Shown one piece after another: positions 35,630 to 44,439 of a DNA stretch of 64,000 nt (position 1 is the first letter of the stretch; each line of letters starts with the position of its first letter). This DNA comes from Bradyrhizobium sp. Lineage in GTDB: Bacteria; Pseudomonadota; Alphaproteobacteria; Rhizobiales; Xanthobacteraceae. The position numbers and the translations under genes were made by a program. The DNA lies in contig NZ_JAURXB010000270.1 in the NCBI RefSeq assembly GCF_030654605.1, positions 62,001 through 126,000 on the forward strand, given 5' to 3'. The notes beneath the pieces were generated by a model, which was not told the origin of the DNA, searched no databases, and saw only the letters and a list, made by a program, of their open reading frames with translations.

Positions 35630-36087
35630 GCCGCAACCCGCCGCCGCATGACAAGCGTGACGGCGATGCTGAGCGGGATGGCCACCAGCAACACCGCCGG
35701 CAGCGGCAGCCGAACGGCGGCTCGGTCAAGGCCACCGTATTTCAGGCAGCCCCTCTTCTTGGGGGCTATTCCAGTTCCAAATGCGCCGTTCCAGCCCTGT
35801 TTTCCGGGCAGTTGCCTCCTATATCGAAGCTGCCGGTTCATCGGCCATCGAAATATGAACTGCCGTCGCTCCTCTGGGCGGGGTTTGGAGGCAGCTGGCA
35901 ACCGAAGCCTCCGCTTCATTTGATTTGCCTGCTGTTCGAATGACCTGCTGGAATTTCCAGCCATCGGCGGCAACGGCTGCTGACCTCGGCCCGCCGCCGG
36001 GGTAGCATGGACGGAACAGGCGAGTCGGGGCACTAGAGGCTGCGCTGCCGATCCGCAAAATACCTTTGAACGTGACAGGACCTGATA
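35630..36087. other. 458-base gap with a hydrophobic remnant, no intact gene
   Basis: On the minus strand a frame ending at 35602 encodes a tail AVRLPLPAVLLVAIPLSIAV, then TLVMRRRVAAWIRTSIRF, which looks like the last helix of a membrane protein. Upstream of about 35745 the same frame is not protein-like, so any gene is broken. A small hairpin AGCCCC/GGGGGCT lies at 35743-35767. The sspB promoter must lie near 36000-36087. Confidence 0.45.
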
Positions 36088-36597
36088 ATGGCGACCGATC
36101 ATATCCGATACGACGTGCTGGCGCGTGACGCGCTGCGCGGGGTGCTGCGCCGCGTCTTGACCGACGCCGCCGAGCACGGCCTGCCCGGAGAGCATCATTT
36201 CTTCATCACCTTCCTGTCCACCGCCGACGGCGTGAAGCTGTCGCCGCGGCTGCTGGCGCAGTATCCGGAAGAAATGACCGTCATCCTGCAGCACCAGTTC
36301 TGGGACCTGGTGGTGACCGAAGACCGCTTCGAAGTCGGCCTGTCGTTCGGCGGCATTCCGGAGCGGCTGGTGGTCCCCTTCAACTCGATCAAGAGCTTCT
36401 TCGACCCCTCGGTTCAGTTCGGCCTGCAGTTCGAGCCCGCCGACGCGGCAGCCGAGGCGCCGGCGGCCAACGTTCCGGCGGTCCCCGCCCCCTCCGCCCT
36501 GCCCGTTCCGGCGCCGGCCGCCGAGACCAGGGACGAGCCGGCCAGGCCGAGCGAAGGCGCCGAGGTGGTGCGGCTGGATCGCTTCCGCAAGAAGTAA
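36088..36597 (+). CDS. sspB: SspB, ClpXP specificity-enhancing factor
   Basis: 169 residues. The N-terminal ~110 residues form the SspB fold ([60 protein letters not shown]). A Pro/Ala-rich linker (~118-150) leads to a conserved C-terminal motif [12 protein letters not shown], the expected ClpX-docking tail. SspB hands ssrA-tagged proteins to ClpXP. It starts 33 bases before the fumC start region and is on the same strand. Confidence 0.94.
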   Translation: MATDHIRYDVLARDALRGVLRRVLTDAAEHGLPGEHHFFITFLSTADGVKLSPRLLAQYPEEMTVILQHQFWDLVVTEDRFEVGLSFGGIPERLVVPFNSIKSFFDPSVQFGLQFEPADAAAEAPAANVPAVPAPSALPVPAPAAETRDEPARPSEGAEVVRLDRFRKK

Positions 36598-36629
36598 TCC
36601 ACAACGCCCTCGCGCAATGGATATCCCGG

Positions 36630-38048
36630 ATGGCTCGGTCGAAAGCACCATCGCGTTCCAAATCGACCCGCAGCGAGACCGACAGCTTCGGTCCGATCGA
36701 GGTTTCCTCAGACCGTTACTGGGGCGCGCAGACCGAACGTTCCCGACACAATTTCCGCATCGGCCGCGACCGGATGCCGATGGACATCATCCGCGCGCTC
36801 GGCATCGTCAAGCTGGCGTCCGCGGAAACCAATCGCGAACTGGGACTGCTCGACGCCCGCCGCGCCCGCGCCATCGTCCGCGCCGCGCGCGAGGTGATCG
36901 AGGGCAAGTTGGACGATCATTTTCCGCTGGTGGTCTGGCAGACCGGCTCCGGCACCCAGACCAACATGAACCTCAACGAGGTGATCGCCAATCGCGCCAG
37001 CGAACTCCTGGGCGGCGAACTCGGTAGCAAGAAGCCGGTTCATCCCAACGATCACGTCAATATGAGCCAGTCGTCGAACGACTCGTTCCCGACCGCGATG
37101 CACATCGCCGCCGCGACACGCATCATCGCCGATCTCATTCCTGCCCTGAGCGATCTGCACCGCGCGCTGCGCAAGAAGGAAAAGGCGTTCGCGCGTATCG
37201 TCAAGATCGGCCGCACCCATACCCAGGACGCGACGCCGCTGACGCTCGGCCAGGAATTCTCGGGCTACGCCGCGCAGGTCGAGAGCGGCCTCGCACGGCT
37301 GCGGACAGCGGTGAAGGATCTCTACCCGCTGGCGCAGGGCGGCACCGCGGTCGGCACAGGCCTCAACTCGAAGCCGAAATTCGCAAAACTGTTTGCGAAG
37401 CACGCCGCCAGGATCACAAAACTGCCGTTCACCAGCGCGCCCAACAAGTTCGAGGCGCTGGCTGCCAACGACGCCTACGTGTTCGTGCACGGCGCCATCA
37501 ATTCCGTGGCGACCGCGCTGTTCAAGATCGCCAACGACATCCGCCTGCTCGGATCCGGTCCGCGCTCCGGCCTCGGCGAATTGATCCTGCCGGAAAACGA
37601 ACCGGGATCGTCGATCATGCCGGGCAAGGTCAACCCGACTCAGTGCGAAGCGATGACCATGGTGTGCTGCCAGGTGTTCGGGAACCAGACCGCCATCACC
37701 GTCGCCGGCAGCCAGGGCCATTTCGAATTGAACGTCTACAAGCCGGTGATGGCGCACTGCATGATGAATTCCATCGAATTGCTGGCCGACGTCACCCGCT
37801 CGTTCACGGAAAATTGTGTCGACGGAATTCGCGCGGATGAAAAACGTATCCATGATCTGATGGAACGCTCGCTGATGCTGGTGACGGCGCTGGCGCCGAA
37901 GATCGGCTACGACAATGCCGCCAAGGTCGCGAAGGAGGCCCATGCAAGCGGCACCACCTTGCGCGAAGAGGCGGTGCGGCTGGGATTTGTTTCGGCTGAG
38001 GAATTCGACCGGCTGGTGCAGCCGGACAAAATGACACACCCGGGCTGA
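36630..38048 (+). CDS. fumC: Fumarate hydratase, class II
   Basis: 472 residues, aspartase/fumarase family, hydrates fumarate to malate in the citric acid cycle. Signature [20 protein letters not shown] is at ~330; substrate contacts [20 protein letters not shown] (~108-127), [20 protein letters not shown] and the catalytic-site His in [18 protein letters not shown]. The N-terminal ~20 residues are Ser/Arg/Lys-rich and not conserved, so the start may be slightly later. A terminator-like hairpin follows the stop. Confidence 0.97.
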   Translation: MARSKAPSRSKSTRSETDSFGPIEVSSDRYWGAQTERSRHNFRIGRDRMPMDIIRALGIVKLASAETNRELGLLDARRARAIVRAAREVIEGKLDDHFPLVVWQTGSGTQTNMNLNEVIANRASELLGGELGSKKPVHPNDHVNMSQSSNDSFPTAMHIAAATRIIADLIPALSDLHRALRKKEKAFARIVKIGRTHTQDATPLTLGQEFSGYAAQVESGLARLRTAVKDLYPLAQGGTAVGTGLNSKPKFAKLFAKHAARITKLPFTSAPNKFEALAANDAYVFVHGAINSVATALFKIANDIRLLGSGPRSGLGELILPENEPGSSIMPGKVNPTQCEAMTMVCCQVFGNQTAITVAGSQGHFELNVYKPVMAHCMMNSIELLADVTRSFTENCVDGIRADEKRIHDLMERSLMLVTALAPKIGYDNAAKVAKEAHASGTTLREEAVRLGFVSAEEFDRLVQPDKMTHPG

Positions 38049-38057
38049 TCGCGCAGC

Positions 38058-38079
38058 GACCCCGGGAAACTACGGGGTC
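38058..38079 (+). terminator. Terminator-like hairpin after fumC
   Basis: GACCCCG/CGGGGTC stem (38058-38064 with 38073-38079), loop GGAAACTA, then CCCGTTTGTTT. It lies 9 bases past the fumC stop. Confidence 0.6.
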
Positions 38080-38261
38080 CCCGTTTGTTTACGGGGGCAG
38101 CATTATCGTTATAGATCATAATAGCTAAAGACTTAGGCTGGTCCGCTACCATTATTGATCCAGCTCATGGTAGAGCCCAAGAATATTTGGTTTTCGCAGA
38201 GCGAAACGCATTTTTTGATGCTATCAAAAGGCACTGACGGGGATTTCCTGGGATGACGACC

Positions 38262-38352
38262 GAGCCAGCCAGGGCGCATCGCGCCGAGCCAGCCAAGGCG
38301 CACAACGACCACTCATGCCTTCGCAAGTACTCTTGCCTTCGCAAGTACTTTT
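38262..38352. repeat. Two short tandem repeats in an AT-richer gap
   Basis: A 24-base period repeat (GAGCCAGCCAGGGCGCA at 38262, GAGCCAGCCAAGGCGCA at 38286) is followed by an 18-base tandem duplication (GCCTTCGCAAGTACTCTT at 38317, GCCTTCGCAAGTACTTTT at 38335). They lie in the 338-base gap (38049-38386) between fumC and DUF4169, whose first part (38100-38220) is clearly AT-richer than the surroundings. No gene is evident in the gap. Confidence 0.85.
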
Positions 38353-38386
38353 CTTGTCCTTCGATATTTGGATGACGGAGGCAGGC

Positions 38387-38575
38387 ATGGGGGACGTGGT
38401 CAACCTGAAGCGGTTCAAGAAGCGCACCGAGCGCGTCGCGTCGGCCAAGCAGGCCGACGCCAACCGCACGCGATTCGGCCGAACCAAATCCGAACGCGCG
38501 CTGGACCAACAACGCGAGACCCGTGCGAACAATTTGCTGGATCAGCACCGCATCGACGGCGAGGACGCATCATGA
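38387..38575 (+). CDS. DUF4169 small basic protein
   Basis: 62 residues. It matches DUF4169: VVNLKRFKKRTERVASAKQA, then RFGRTKSERALDQQRETR and a C-terminal LLDQHRIDGE. It is highly charged and helical. ATG 38387 follows GGAGGCAGGC. The N-terminal VVNLKRFKK resembles the C-terminal tail of SspB ([10 protein letters not shown]) encoded 1.8 kb upstream. Its stop overlaps the next gene (ATGA), so the two are co-translated. Function unknown. Confidence 0.88.
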   Translation: MGDVVNLKRFKKRTERVASAKQADANRTRFGRTKSERALDQQRETRANNLLDQHRIDGEDAS

Positions 38576-38823
38576 AGTCGCCGGTCGTCAAACGCTCGAT
38601 CGTGGTCGCCGGCCACAAGACCAGCGTCAGCCTCGAAGAGGCATTCTGGAACGGCATGAAGGAAATCTCGGGCCTGCGCGACATGACGCTGTCCGAATTG
38701 GTGGGCGAGATCGACTCCAACCGCCAGCAGGGCAATCTGTCGTCGGCCATTCGCCTGTTCGTGCTGGATTACTTTCGCACCCGCGCCATGGCCGCCGGGC
38801 TGGATTCGAAGCCGCAGGGTTAG
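38572..38823 (+). CDS. Ribbon-helix-helix domain protein
   Basis: 83 residues. RHH-type fold: VVKRSIVVAGHKTSVSLEEA (beta strand and helix A), FWNGMKEISGLRDMTLSELV, then SAIRLFVLDYFRTRA (helix B and tail). This group occurs with DUF4169 in Rhizobiales and may bind DNA as a dimer. It is translationally coupled to DUF4169 by a 4-base overlap. Confidence 0.88.
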   Translation: MKSPVVKRSIVVAGHKTSVSLEEAFWNGMKEISGLRDMTLSELVGEIDSNRQQGNLSSAIRLFVLDYFRTRAMAAGLDSKPQG

Positions 38824-38888
38824 TCCGGTCTGGCTAGAGCGCAGCGACGCCGGCCTGAAGGCGCGCCCGCAAGACATCACCGCTGAAT

Positions 38889-39092
38889 TCAATATACGAG
38901 GCCGGCGCTCGGAGCCTTTTCCAGTGCAGCGGCCAGTGAGCGGTACTCCGCGCAAGCTGTGCCGCAGATCGCGGCGATCCGGCTCAGATGATACTGCGCG
39001 GAGTCGCGGTTGCCCTGTTCGATCTGCCACAGGCCGTAATACTGCCAGGTCAGCAGATGGTTCGGGTCGGCTTTCAGCGCGCGCTCCCGTTT
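38889..39092 (-). pseudogene. TPR-protein C-terminal remnant
   Basis: A ~68-codon frame ends the pattern of a small tetratricopeptide protein: RALKADPNHLLTWQYYGLWQ, IEQGNRDSAQYHLSRIAAIC, then GTACAEYRSLAAALE. The two cysteines of the usual C-terminal motif are present. No signal peptide or earlier repeat lies upstream; the open frame continues to 39239 but is not protein-like. The rest of the stretch 38824-39338 holds no other gene I can see. Confidence 0.65.
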
Positions 39093-39338
39093 GGCGATCC
39101 CTCCAACTGTCGTTGTAAACCCCGCCTTGCCCGAGGAATTCCTGGGGCATTGCCCCGGAAATTTCGGGGCCGGAGAATAATTGCGCTGGATCAATACGGG
39201 CTCGCTTTTGCGGCGTTTAAGGGTTGCAGGGGACCGCATCGATCCGAAGGCGTGTCAGTTGTTTACAATCGCTCTAAGGTGCAACCGCATTTCGAGCGCC
39301 AGCCTTGACCGGCCCGCCGCCGGTTGGAAATACAAACC

Positions 39339-39674
39339 ATGACCGAACCGAACGGCGCTCATCCGCAATTGCCCTCCGCGATGCCCTTGGACGCTCCCTT
39401 GGACGCTTCTTTGGGAATTCCCATCGGGATTCCCCTGGGTCTGGCCAAGCGCGGCTATTCGGGCGTGATCCAGCACCTCGCCGCCGGCAATGCCGGCTCT
39501 GCGCTGTCGGCCGATGAACTCGAAAGCCGGTTGATCGAACTCGGCTTCGTCGAAGGCGCGCGAGTCGAGGTGCTGCATGAGGGCATCGTCGGCCGCGATC
39601 CGATCGCGGTCCGCGTCGAGAACGTCACGATCGCGGTGCGCCGGCGCGAGGCCATGGCCATTATCGTCGCCTGA
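39339..39674 (+). CDS. feoA: Ferrous iron transport protein A
   Basis: 111 residues, longer than typical FeoA (~75-85). The SH3-like core (~48-109): LESRLIELGFVEGARVEVLH, then GRDPIAVRVENVTIAVRRRE. The first ~35 residues are a low-complexity extension (PLDAPLDASLGIPIGIPLGL) made of short repeats. FeoA supports FeoB activity. It is followed 19 bases later by feoB. No clear iron-responsive (Irr or Fur) box is visible upstream. Confidence 0.9.
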   Translation: MTEPNGAHPQLPSAMPLDAPLDASLGIPIGIPLGLAKRGYSGVIQHLAAGNAGSALSADELESRLIELGFVEGARVEVLHEGIVGRDPIAVRVENVTIAVRRREAMAIIVA

Positions 39675-39693
39675 CGCGACCGGAATTTGATTG

Positions 39694-41568
39694 ATGGAAG
39701 CTCCGCTGCTGCATCTCGCCCTGGTCGGCACGCCGAACAGCGGCAAGACCTCGCTGTTCAATGCCCTCACCGGCAGCCGCCAGAAGGTCGCGAACTATCC
39801 GGGCGTCACGGTGGAACGCAAGGAAGGCTCGTTCGTCACGCCACTGGGGCGCCAGGTATCGCTGGTCGATCTGCCCGGCACCTATTCGCTGCGCGGCCGC
39901 AGCCCCGATGAAGAAATTACCCGCGATATCGTGCTCGGCCGCACACCCGGCGAGGCGCTGCCCGATCTCGTGCTCTGCGTCGCCGATTCCACCAATCTGC
40001 GGCTGACGATCCGCCTCCTGCTCGAGCTCAAGAGCACCGGCCGGCCGCTGATGCTGGTGCTCAACATGTTCGACATCGCCACGCGCCGAGGCGTCACCGT
40101 GGACGTGCCGCGTCTCAGCCAGGCGCTCGGCGTGCCCGTCGTCACCTCGATCGCGGTGCGCAAGGGCGGCACCGCCGAGCTGTTGCGCCGGACCGACGAA
40201 CTGATCGCGGCGCAAGTCCCGCACCCCGTGCAGCCGAACCTGTGGCAGCCGCTCACCGTCGCGCAATTGCGCGCCACCCAGCGCGAAGCCGACCGCATCA
40301 TCGCGGCGACCATCAGCCTGCCGACCCGGCCCGACACCTGGACCGCGCGGATCGACGCCGTGGTGCTGCACCCGGTGGCGGGGCTCGCGATCCTGGCGCT
40401 GATCCTGTTCGTGATGTTCCAGGCGGTGTTCGCCTGGGCCCAGCCGCTGATGGAGCTGCTGGCCTCGGCCTTCGGCGCCCTCGGGCAACTGGTTCACGAC
40501 ACAATGCCCGCGGGCCTCGTGCAGAGCTTCCTGCAGAACGGGGTGATTTCCGGCGTCGGCAGCGTCATCGTGTTCCTGCCGCAGATCATCATCATCTTTC
40601 TGTTCATCCTGCTGCTGGAGGATTTCGGCTACATGGCGCGCGCGGCGTTCCTGATGGACCCCATCATGGGCGGCGCCGGCCTGCACGGCCGCGCCTTCAT
40701 TCCGCTGCTGTCGAGTTTCGCCTGCGCGATCCCCGGCATCATGGCGACCCGGGTGATCGACAACCGCCGCGACCGCCTGACCACCATCCTGATCGCGCCG
40801 CTGATGACCTGTTCGGCGCGGATCCCGGTCTACACCCTGATCATTTCCGCCTTCATCCCCGCCAGACAGGTTTGGGGTTTTGTCAGTCTGCAGGGCCTGG
40901 TCATGTTCGGCCTCTACGCCACGGGCATTGCCAGCGCGCTCGGCGTCTCGTTCCTGGTCAAATTCTTCATGTGGCGCGACTATGCCCCGGCGCCGTTCAT
41001 GCTGGAACTGCCCGACTACAAGATGCCGCGCCCGCGCAGCATCGCGATCGGCGTCTACACCCGGGCCATGATGTTCCTGCAGCGGGCGGGAACCACGATC
41101 TTCTCGATGATGGTCCTGATCTGGTTTCTGGCGTCGTTCCCGCGGCCACCGGCCGGCGCGACGGATCCCGCCATCAACTACAGCCTCGCTGCGATGATCG
41201 GCAAGGCATTGGAGCCGCTGCTGGCCCCGGTCGGCTTCAACTGGCAGATCGCCGTCGCCCTGATCCCGGGCATGGCGGCGCGGGAAGTCGCGGTGGCAGC
41301 GCTCGGCACCGTCTACGCCATCGAGGGCGGCAAGGAAGCGGCCGAGCAGATCGGACAGCTGCTGGCGACGAAATGGAGTCTGGCGACCGCGCTGTCGCTG
41401 TTGGCCTGGTACATCTTCGCGCCGCAATGCGCCTCGACGCTGGCGGTGATCCGGCGCGAGACCGGAAGCTGGACCTGGATGTGGGTCACCTTCGGCTACA
41501 TGTTCGCGCTGGCCTATGCCGCGAGTTTTGCGACGTACAATATCGCCATGGCGCTGGGGGCCGGCTAG
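39694..41568 (+). CDS. feoB: Ferrous iron transport protein B
   Basis: 624 residues. N-terminal G domain with G1 LVGTPNSGKTSLFNALTG, G2 region NYPGVTVERKEG, G3 DLPGTYSLRG and G4 NMFD, then a helical guanine-dissociation linker. The membrane part has two Gate domains with conserved Cys/Pro motifs SSFACAIPGIMATRV and MTCSARIPVYTLII. It imports Fe(II). Shorter than the E. coli protein because it lacks the long C-terminal tail; this is normal in this group. Coupled to feoA. Confidence 0.96.
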   Translation: MEAPLLHLALVGTPNSGKTSLFNALTGSRQKVANYPGVTVERKEGSFVTPLGRQVSLVDLPGTYSLRGRSPDEEITRDIVLGRTPGEALPDLVLCVADSTNLRLTIRLLLELKSTGRPLMLVLNMFDIATRRGVTVDVPRLSQALGVPVVTSIAVRKGGTAELLRRTDELIAAQVPHPVQPNLWQPLTVAQLRATQREADRIIAATISLPTRPDTWTARIDAVVLHPVAGLAILALILFVMFQAVFAWAQPLMELLASAFGALGQLVHDTMPAGLVQSFLQNGVISGVGSVIVFLPQIIIIFLFILLLEDFGYMARAAFLMDPIMGGAGLHGRAFIPLLSSFACAIPGIMATRVIDNRRDRLTTILIAPLMTCSARIPVYTLIISAFIPARQVWGFVSLQGLVMFGLYATGIASALGVSFLVKFFMWRDYAPAPFMLELPDYKMPRPRSIAIGVYTRAMMFLQRAGTTIFSMMVLIWFLASFPRPPAGATDPAINYSLAAMIGKALEPLLAPVGFNWQIAVALIPGMAAREVAVAALGTVYAIEGGKEAAEQIGQLLATKWSLATALSLLAWYIFAPQCASTLAVIRRETGSWTWMWVTFGYMFALAYAASFATYNIAMALGAG

Positions 41569-41598
41569 CGGCCAGCCGGCGTGCCTTGCCCGCACTGG

Positions 41599-42714
41599 CT
41601 AATCATCGAACACCACGACGCCGCGCAGATTTCTGCCCGCTTCGAGATCGGCATAGCCGCGGTTGATGTCGTCGAGACGGTAGGTGCGCGTGATCAGTTC
41701 GCGCAGCTTCAGGTCACCCTTGCGGTATAGCGCCAGCAGCTCGGGAATCTGCAGGCGCGGACTGGCAAAGCCATACACCGCGCCCATGATGGCCTTCTGG
41801 GTGACGAACAGCTCCAGTGGCGGAATTTTGATCTCGGTCACGGTGTCGGGCGTCAGCGCCGTGACCACGACGTTGCCGCCCCTGGCGGTGGCGCGGAATG
41901 CCGGAAGCAATGTCGAGGGCGGATCGATGCAGACGAAGGCATGATCGACGCCGATTCCGTCCGTCAGCTCGTGCACCGCGCGAATCAGCGCATCGCCTTC
42001 CGCGTTGACGCCATGCGTCGCGCCGAACCCGCGCGCCCAGTCGAGCTTGGCCGGCACGATATCGGCGGCGATGATTTTTGCGGCGCCGCACAGCCGCGCG
42101 CCCTGGACCACGTTCATGCCGTCGCCGCCGCAGCCCACCACCAGCACGCTTTCGCCGGGTTGCACCCGCGCCCGCTGCCGCGCGGCGCCGACGCCGGCCG
42201 GCACGCCGCAGGCGACGAGGCTGGCAAGATCGAACGGGATGTCCTTGCCGATCACGACGACGGACGCCTGATCGACGACGGCGCGTTCGGCAAAGGCGCC
42301 GATCATGCAGAAGGCGCCAACCGCGACGCCGTCGCGGTCACGCCGGCGGTAACTGCCGTCGAGTTGCGGTCCCTGCGTGATGCGCGCGCCCTCGGCGCAC
42401 AGATGATGCAGACCGCGCCGGCACCAGTGGCACTTTCCGCAGCCGGGGATGAAGGTCAGAACGACGTGATCGCCGGGCTGGATGCCGCCGACCGCGTCGC
42501 CGGTTTTTTCGACGACGCCCGCGGCCTCGTGGCCAAGCACCATCGGCCGCATCGCGACCCGGCGCTCGCCGCGCATGACATGATAATCGGTGCGGCACAG
42601 GCCCACGGCGGCAACGCGCACCAGCACCTCGCTGGGTCCCGGAGGATCCAGCATGATGCGCTCGATCGAGAGGGGAGCGCCGACCTCACGAAATACGGCC
42701 GCGAGTGAGTCCAT
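41599..42714 (-). CDS. Zinc-dependent alcohol dehydrogenase
   Basis: 371 residues, MDR family. Catalytic zinc ligands: Cys in VGLCRTDYHVM and His-Glu in LGHEAAGVVEKTGD. Structural zinc site CGKCHWCRRGLHHLC with four Cys. NAD-binding Rossmann segment LVVGCGGDGMNVVQGARLCG. The pattern is that of class III-like/benzyl or aryl alcohol dehydrogenases; the substrate is unknown. A longer reading frame upstream has no support; ATG 42714 is preferred, though its ribosome site is weak. It lies alone, convergent with feoB. Confidence 0.92.
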   Translation of the reverse strand: MDSLAAVFREVGAPLSIERIMLDPPGPSEVLVRVAAVGLCRTDYHVMRGERRVAMRPMVLGHEAAGVVEKTGDAVGGIQPGDHVVLTFIPGCGKCHWCRRGLHHLCAEGARITQGPQLDGSYRRRDRDGVAVGAFCMIGAFAERAVVDQASVVVIGKDIPFDLASLVACGVPAGVGAARQRARVQPGESVLVVGCGGDGMNVVQGARLCGAAKIIAADIVPAKLDWARGFGATHGVNAEGDALIRAVHELTDGIGVDHAFVCIDPPSTLLPAFRATARGGNVVVTALTPDTVTEIKIPPLELFVTQKAIMGAVYGFASPRLQIPELLALYRKGDLKLRELITRTYRLDDINRGYADLEAGRNLRGVVVFDD

Positions 42715-42790
42715 GATTGATGATGCATCATCGCCGGGGATTCGCAAACCCGCGGCACCGGCACGGCATACGGGCCAGGCCGACCTCACA

Positions 42791-43021
42791 TCACCTGAAA
42801 TAATCGACGATGAGGTGAACGTCGGATGGCGGGGCAAGCCTGCCGTTCAGGCTCGCATCGATCACCCGGCGGCAAGCCTCGACGGTCTCGTGGTCGCCGA
42901 GATCGTTGGCGGCTTCGAGAACGAGCCAGGCCATATCCACCGAGGACGCGTCGGGCTTCGGTTCACCGGAAGCAACGCCGAGGCGTTCCCGTGAAGCTGT
43001 GCCGAATGAGAGTGCGCTCAT
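42791..43021 (-). CDS. Small conserved-looking protein downstream of DUF2336 gene
   Basis: 76 residues, helical: SVDMAWLVLEAANDLGDHET, VEACRRVIDASLNGRLAPPS, DVHLIVDYFR. No membrane segment. ATG 43021 has GGGGAAATC upstream. It follows the DUF2336 gene by 34 bases on the same strand and is likely co-transcribed. I do not recognise the family. Confidence 0.65.
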   Translation of the reverse strand: MSALSFGTASRERLGVASGEPKPDASSVDMAWLVLEAANDLGDHETVEACRRVIDASLNGRLAPPSDVHLIVDYFR

Positions 43022-43055
43022 CGCCGATTTCCCCGGACTGTTTCGGATCACCAGC

Positions 43056-44180
43056 TCATCGCACGGCAACCGCCGGCTGCCGCTTCGGGCCGGCATCGCC
43101 ATCCCCGGCGTTCTTGCGGGACTGATAGAATTCCAGAACGCTGCGCGATGTCTTGAGGTTGAGGCGGCCAAATTCGCCTTCCAGCTCCCTCAATTCGTTG
43201 GCGGTGATGCGGTGATCCTTGGCGCCGAGAAACAGCAGCGCCATCGTGGTCGCCCACGAGAAGTCGAGGGCCTTGGCCAGGATCAGCAGGGTTTCCCGGT
43301 TCTTGTCCAGCATGGCGCGCTCGATCACGTCGCCCGGCAATGAACACAGCAAGGACAGTCCGATCGTGACCTCTTCCAGCTTGTGCGACCTGGCGTACAG
43401 CGAGATGCTGTTCTCGTTCAGATTGCCCTGGCGATGCTGCGCCGTCACCAAACGCTTGGCGACGAAATAGCTTCGCGATACCGGGCCGAACTTCGATTGC
43501 AGCTCGCCCGCGACGTCGGACATCGTGGACTTGATCTGGTCGACCATGGCCGGCCGCTCCTGCTCCAGCCGCTTTCTGACGTCGTCGGACGCCTTGGCGA
43601 TCAGCTGCTGGAAGATATGCCGGGGGATGTCCTCGCGCAGACCGAGCTGCTCGGCGAGAATGGAATCGCCTTCGGCCCGCTGGATCATGTGCAGGAAGCC
43701 GAAATCCGAGAAGCGCGCGCCGCTGTTGGTGGCGACGGAGTTCACGACCTCCTGGTCGCCGCGGGTCACCAGCACGTCGGTGACGGTCTCTTCGAGTGAT
43801 CCCCGTTTCGAGATCGCGAGCAGATGGGTCTGGCCCTTGGTGCAGACGTTGGCGACCAGCGCGTAAGGCTCGAGCTTGTCGGACTCCCGCAGGATCGGGC
43901 CGGCGACCTCGATCGAATCGTCGAAGGCGAGTTTGTGGATGATATTGACCGGGGCCTTGTCGAAGCGGGCCAGCCGCCGCGCCAGCTGGGCGCGGGCCGC
44001 CACTTCGATCTCGTCCGCGAGCCGTCCGATGACCTCGCCGAAGGTCCAGATTTCGTCCTCGCTGTAGCGGCCGGTGATCATCAGGTCGGTGGTATGCCAC
44101 AGCGCCCGGGTGCGGCTCTCGGCGGTCCCCCGCGACACCGCTTGGTCGAGATCCGTAAGAAACGATTTTGCCGCACTCAT
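43056..44180 (-). CDS. DUF2336 protein (paralogue of the 12.5-kb gene)
   Basis: 374 residues, all helical. It shares the hallmark order with the gene at 12543: FDKAPVNIIHKLAFDDSIEV, HLLAISKRGSLEETVTDVLV, VVNSVATNSGARFSDFGF, and a tail LKTSRSVLEFYQSRKNA. The start ATG 44180 follows GAAGAAA; 22 codons of the longer frame are dropped. Function unknown. It is followed by a 76-residue small gene. Confidence 0.9.
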   Translation of the reverse strand: MSAAKSFLTDLDQAVSRGTAESRTRALWHTTDLMITGRYSEDEIWTFGEVIGRLADEIEVAARAQLARRLARFDKAPVNIIHKLAFDDSIEVAGPILRESDKLEPYALVANVCTKGQTHLLAISKRGSLEETVTDVLVTRGDQEVVNSVATNSGARFSDFGFLHMIQRAEGDSILAEQLGLREDIPRHIFQQLIAKASDDVRKRLEQERPAMVDQIKSTMSDVAGELQSKFGPVSRSYFVAKRLVTAQHRQGNLNENSISLYARSHKLEEVTIGLSLLCSLPGDVIERAMLDKNRETLLILAKALDFSWATTMALLFLGAKDHRITANELRELEGEFGRLNLKTSRSVLEFYQSRKNAGDGDAGPKRQPAVAVR

Positions 44181-44439
44181 TTTCTTCAAACCCTGGACCG
44201 CAACCAACCTGCGCAAATCTGCGCACGGTGGAACTCTAGCGGGCAAACCCGAGTTTTCCGTAAAGTTGGCAAAGAAGTATTATCTCTAAAAATTCGCTCA
44301 AATTGCCGGGAAGTCGTTGATCTCCGGCACCTAAACGCGGCTGCGGCTAGCGCCCGGGGATCGGCGCCATCTGGCATATTTCGGGCAAATGCCCCGCGCG
44401 AAGCGTCCTGGCGCGCCCGGGCGGCACGTTAACATCAGG

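Noticed and set aside
35602..36651. Long minus-strand frame of 349 codons
   Set aside because: Most of it is antisense to sspB; only its last ~45 codons look like protein, so it is noted as a remnant.
38262..38352. Tandem repeats considered as a CRISPR array
   Set aside because: Only two copies of each unit, no unique spacers of constant length and no cas genes.
38165..38548. Minus-strand frame across the tandem repeats
   Set aside because: It is a shadow of the DUF4169 gene; the repeated EKYLRRQEYLRRHE is just the repeat read backwards.
38897..39239. TPR frame as an intact gene of 116 codons
   Set aside because: The N-terminal 50 codons are not protein-like and there is no signal peptide or full repeat.
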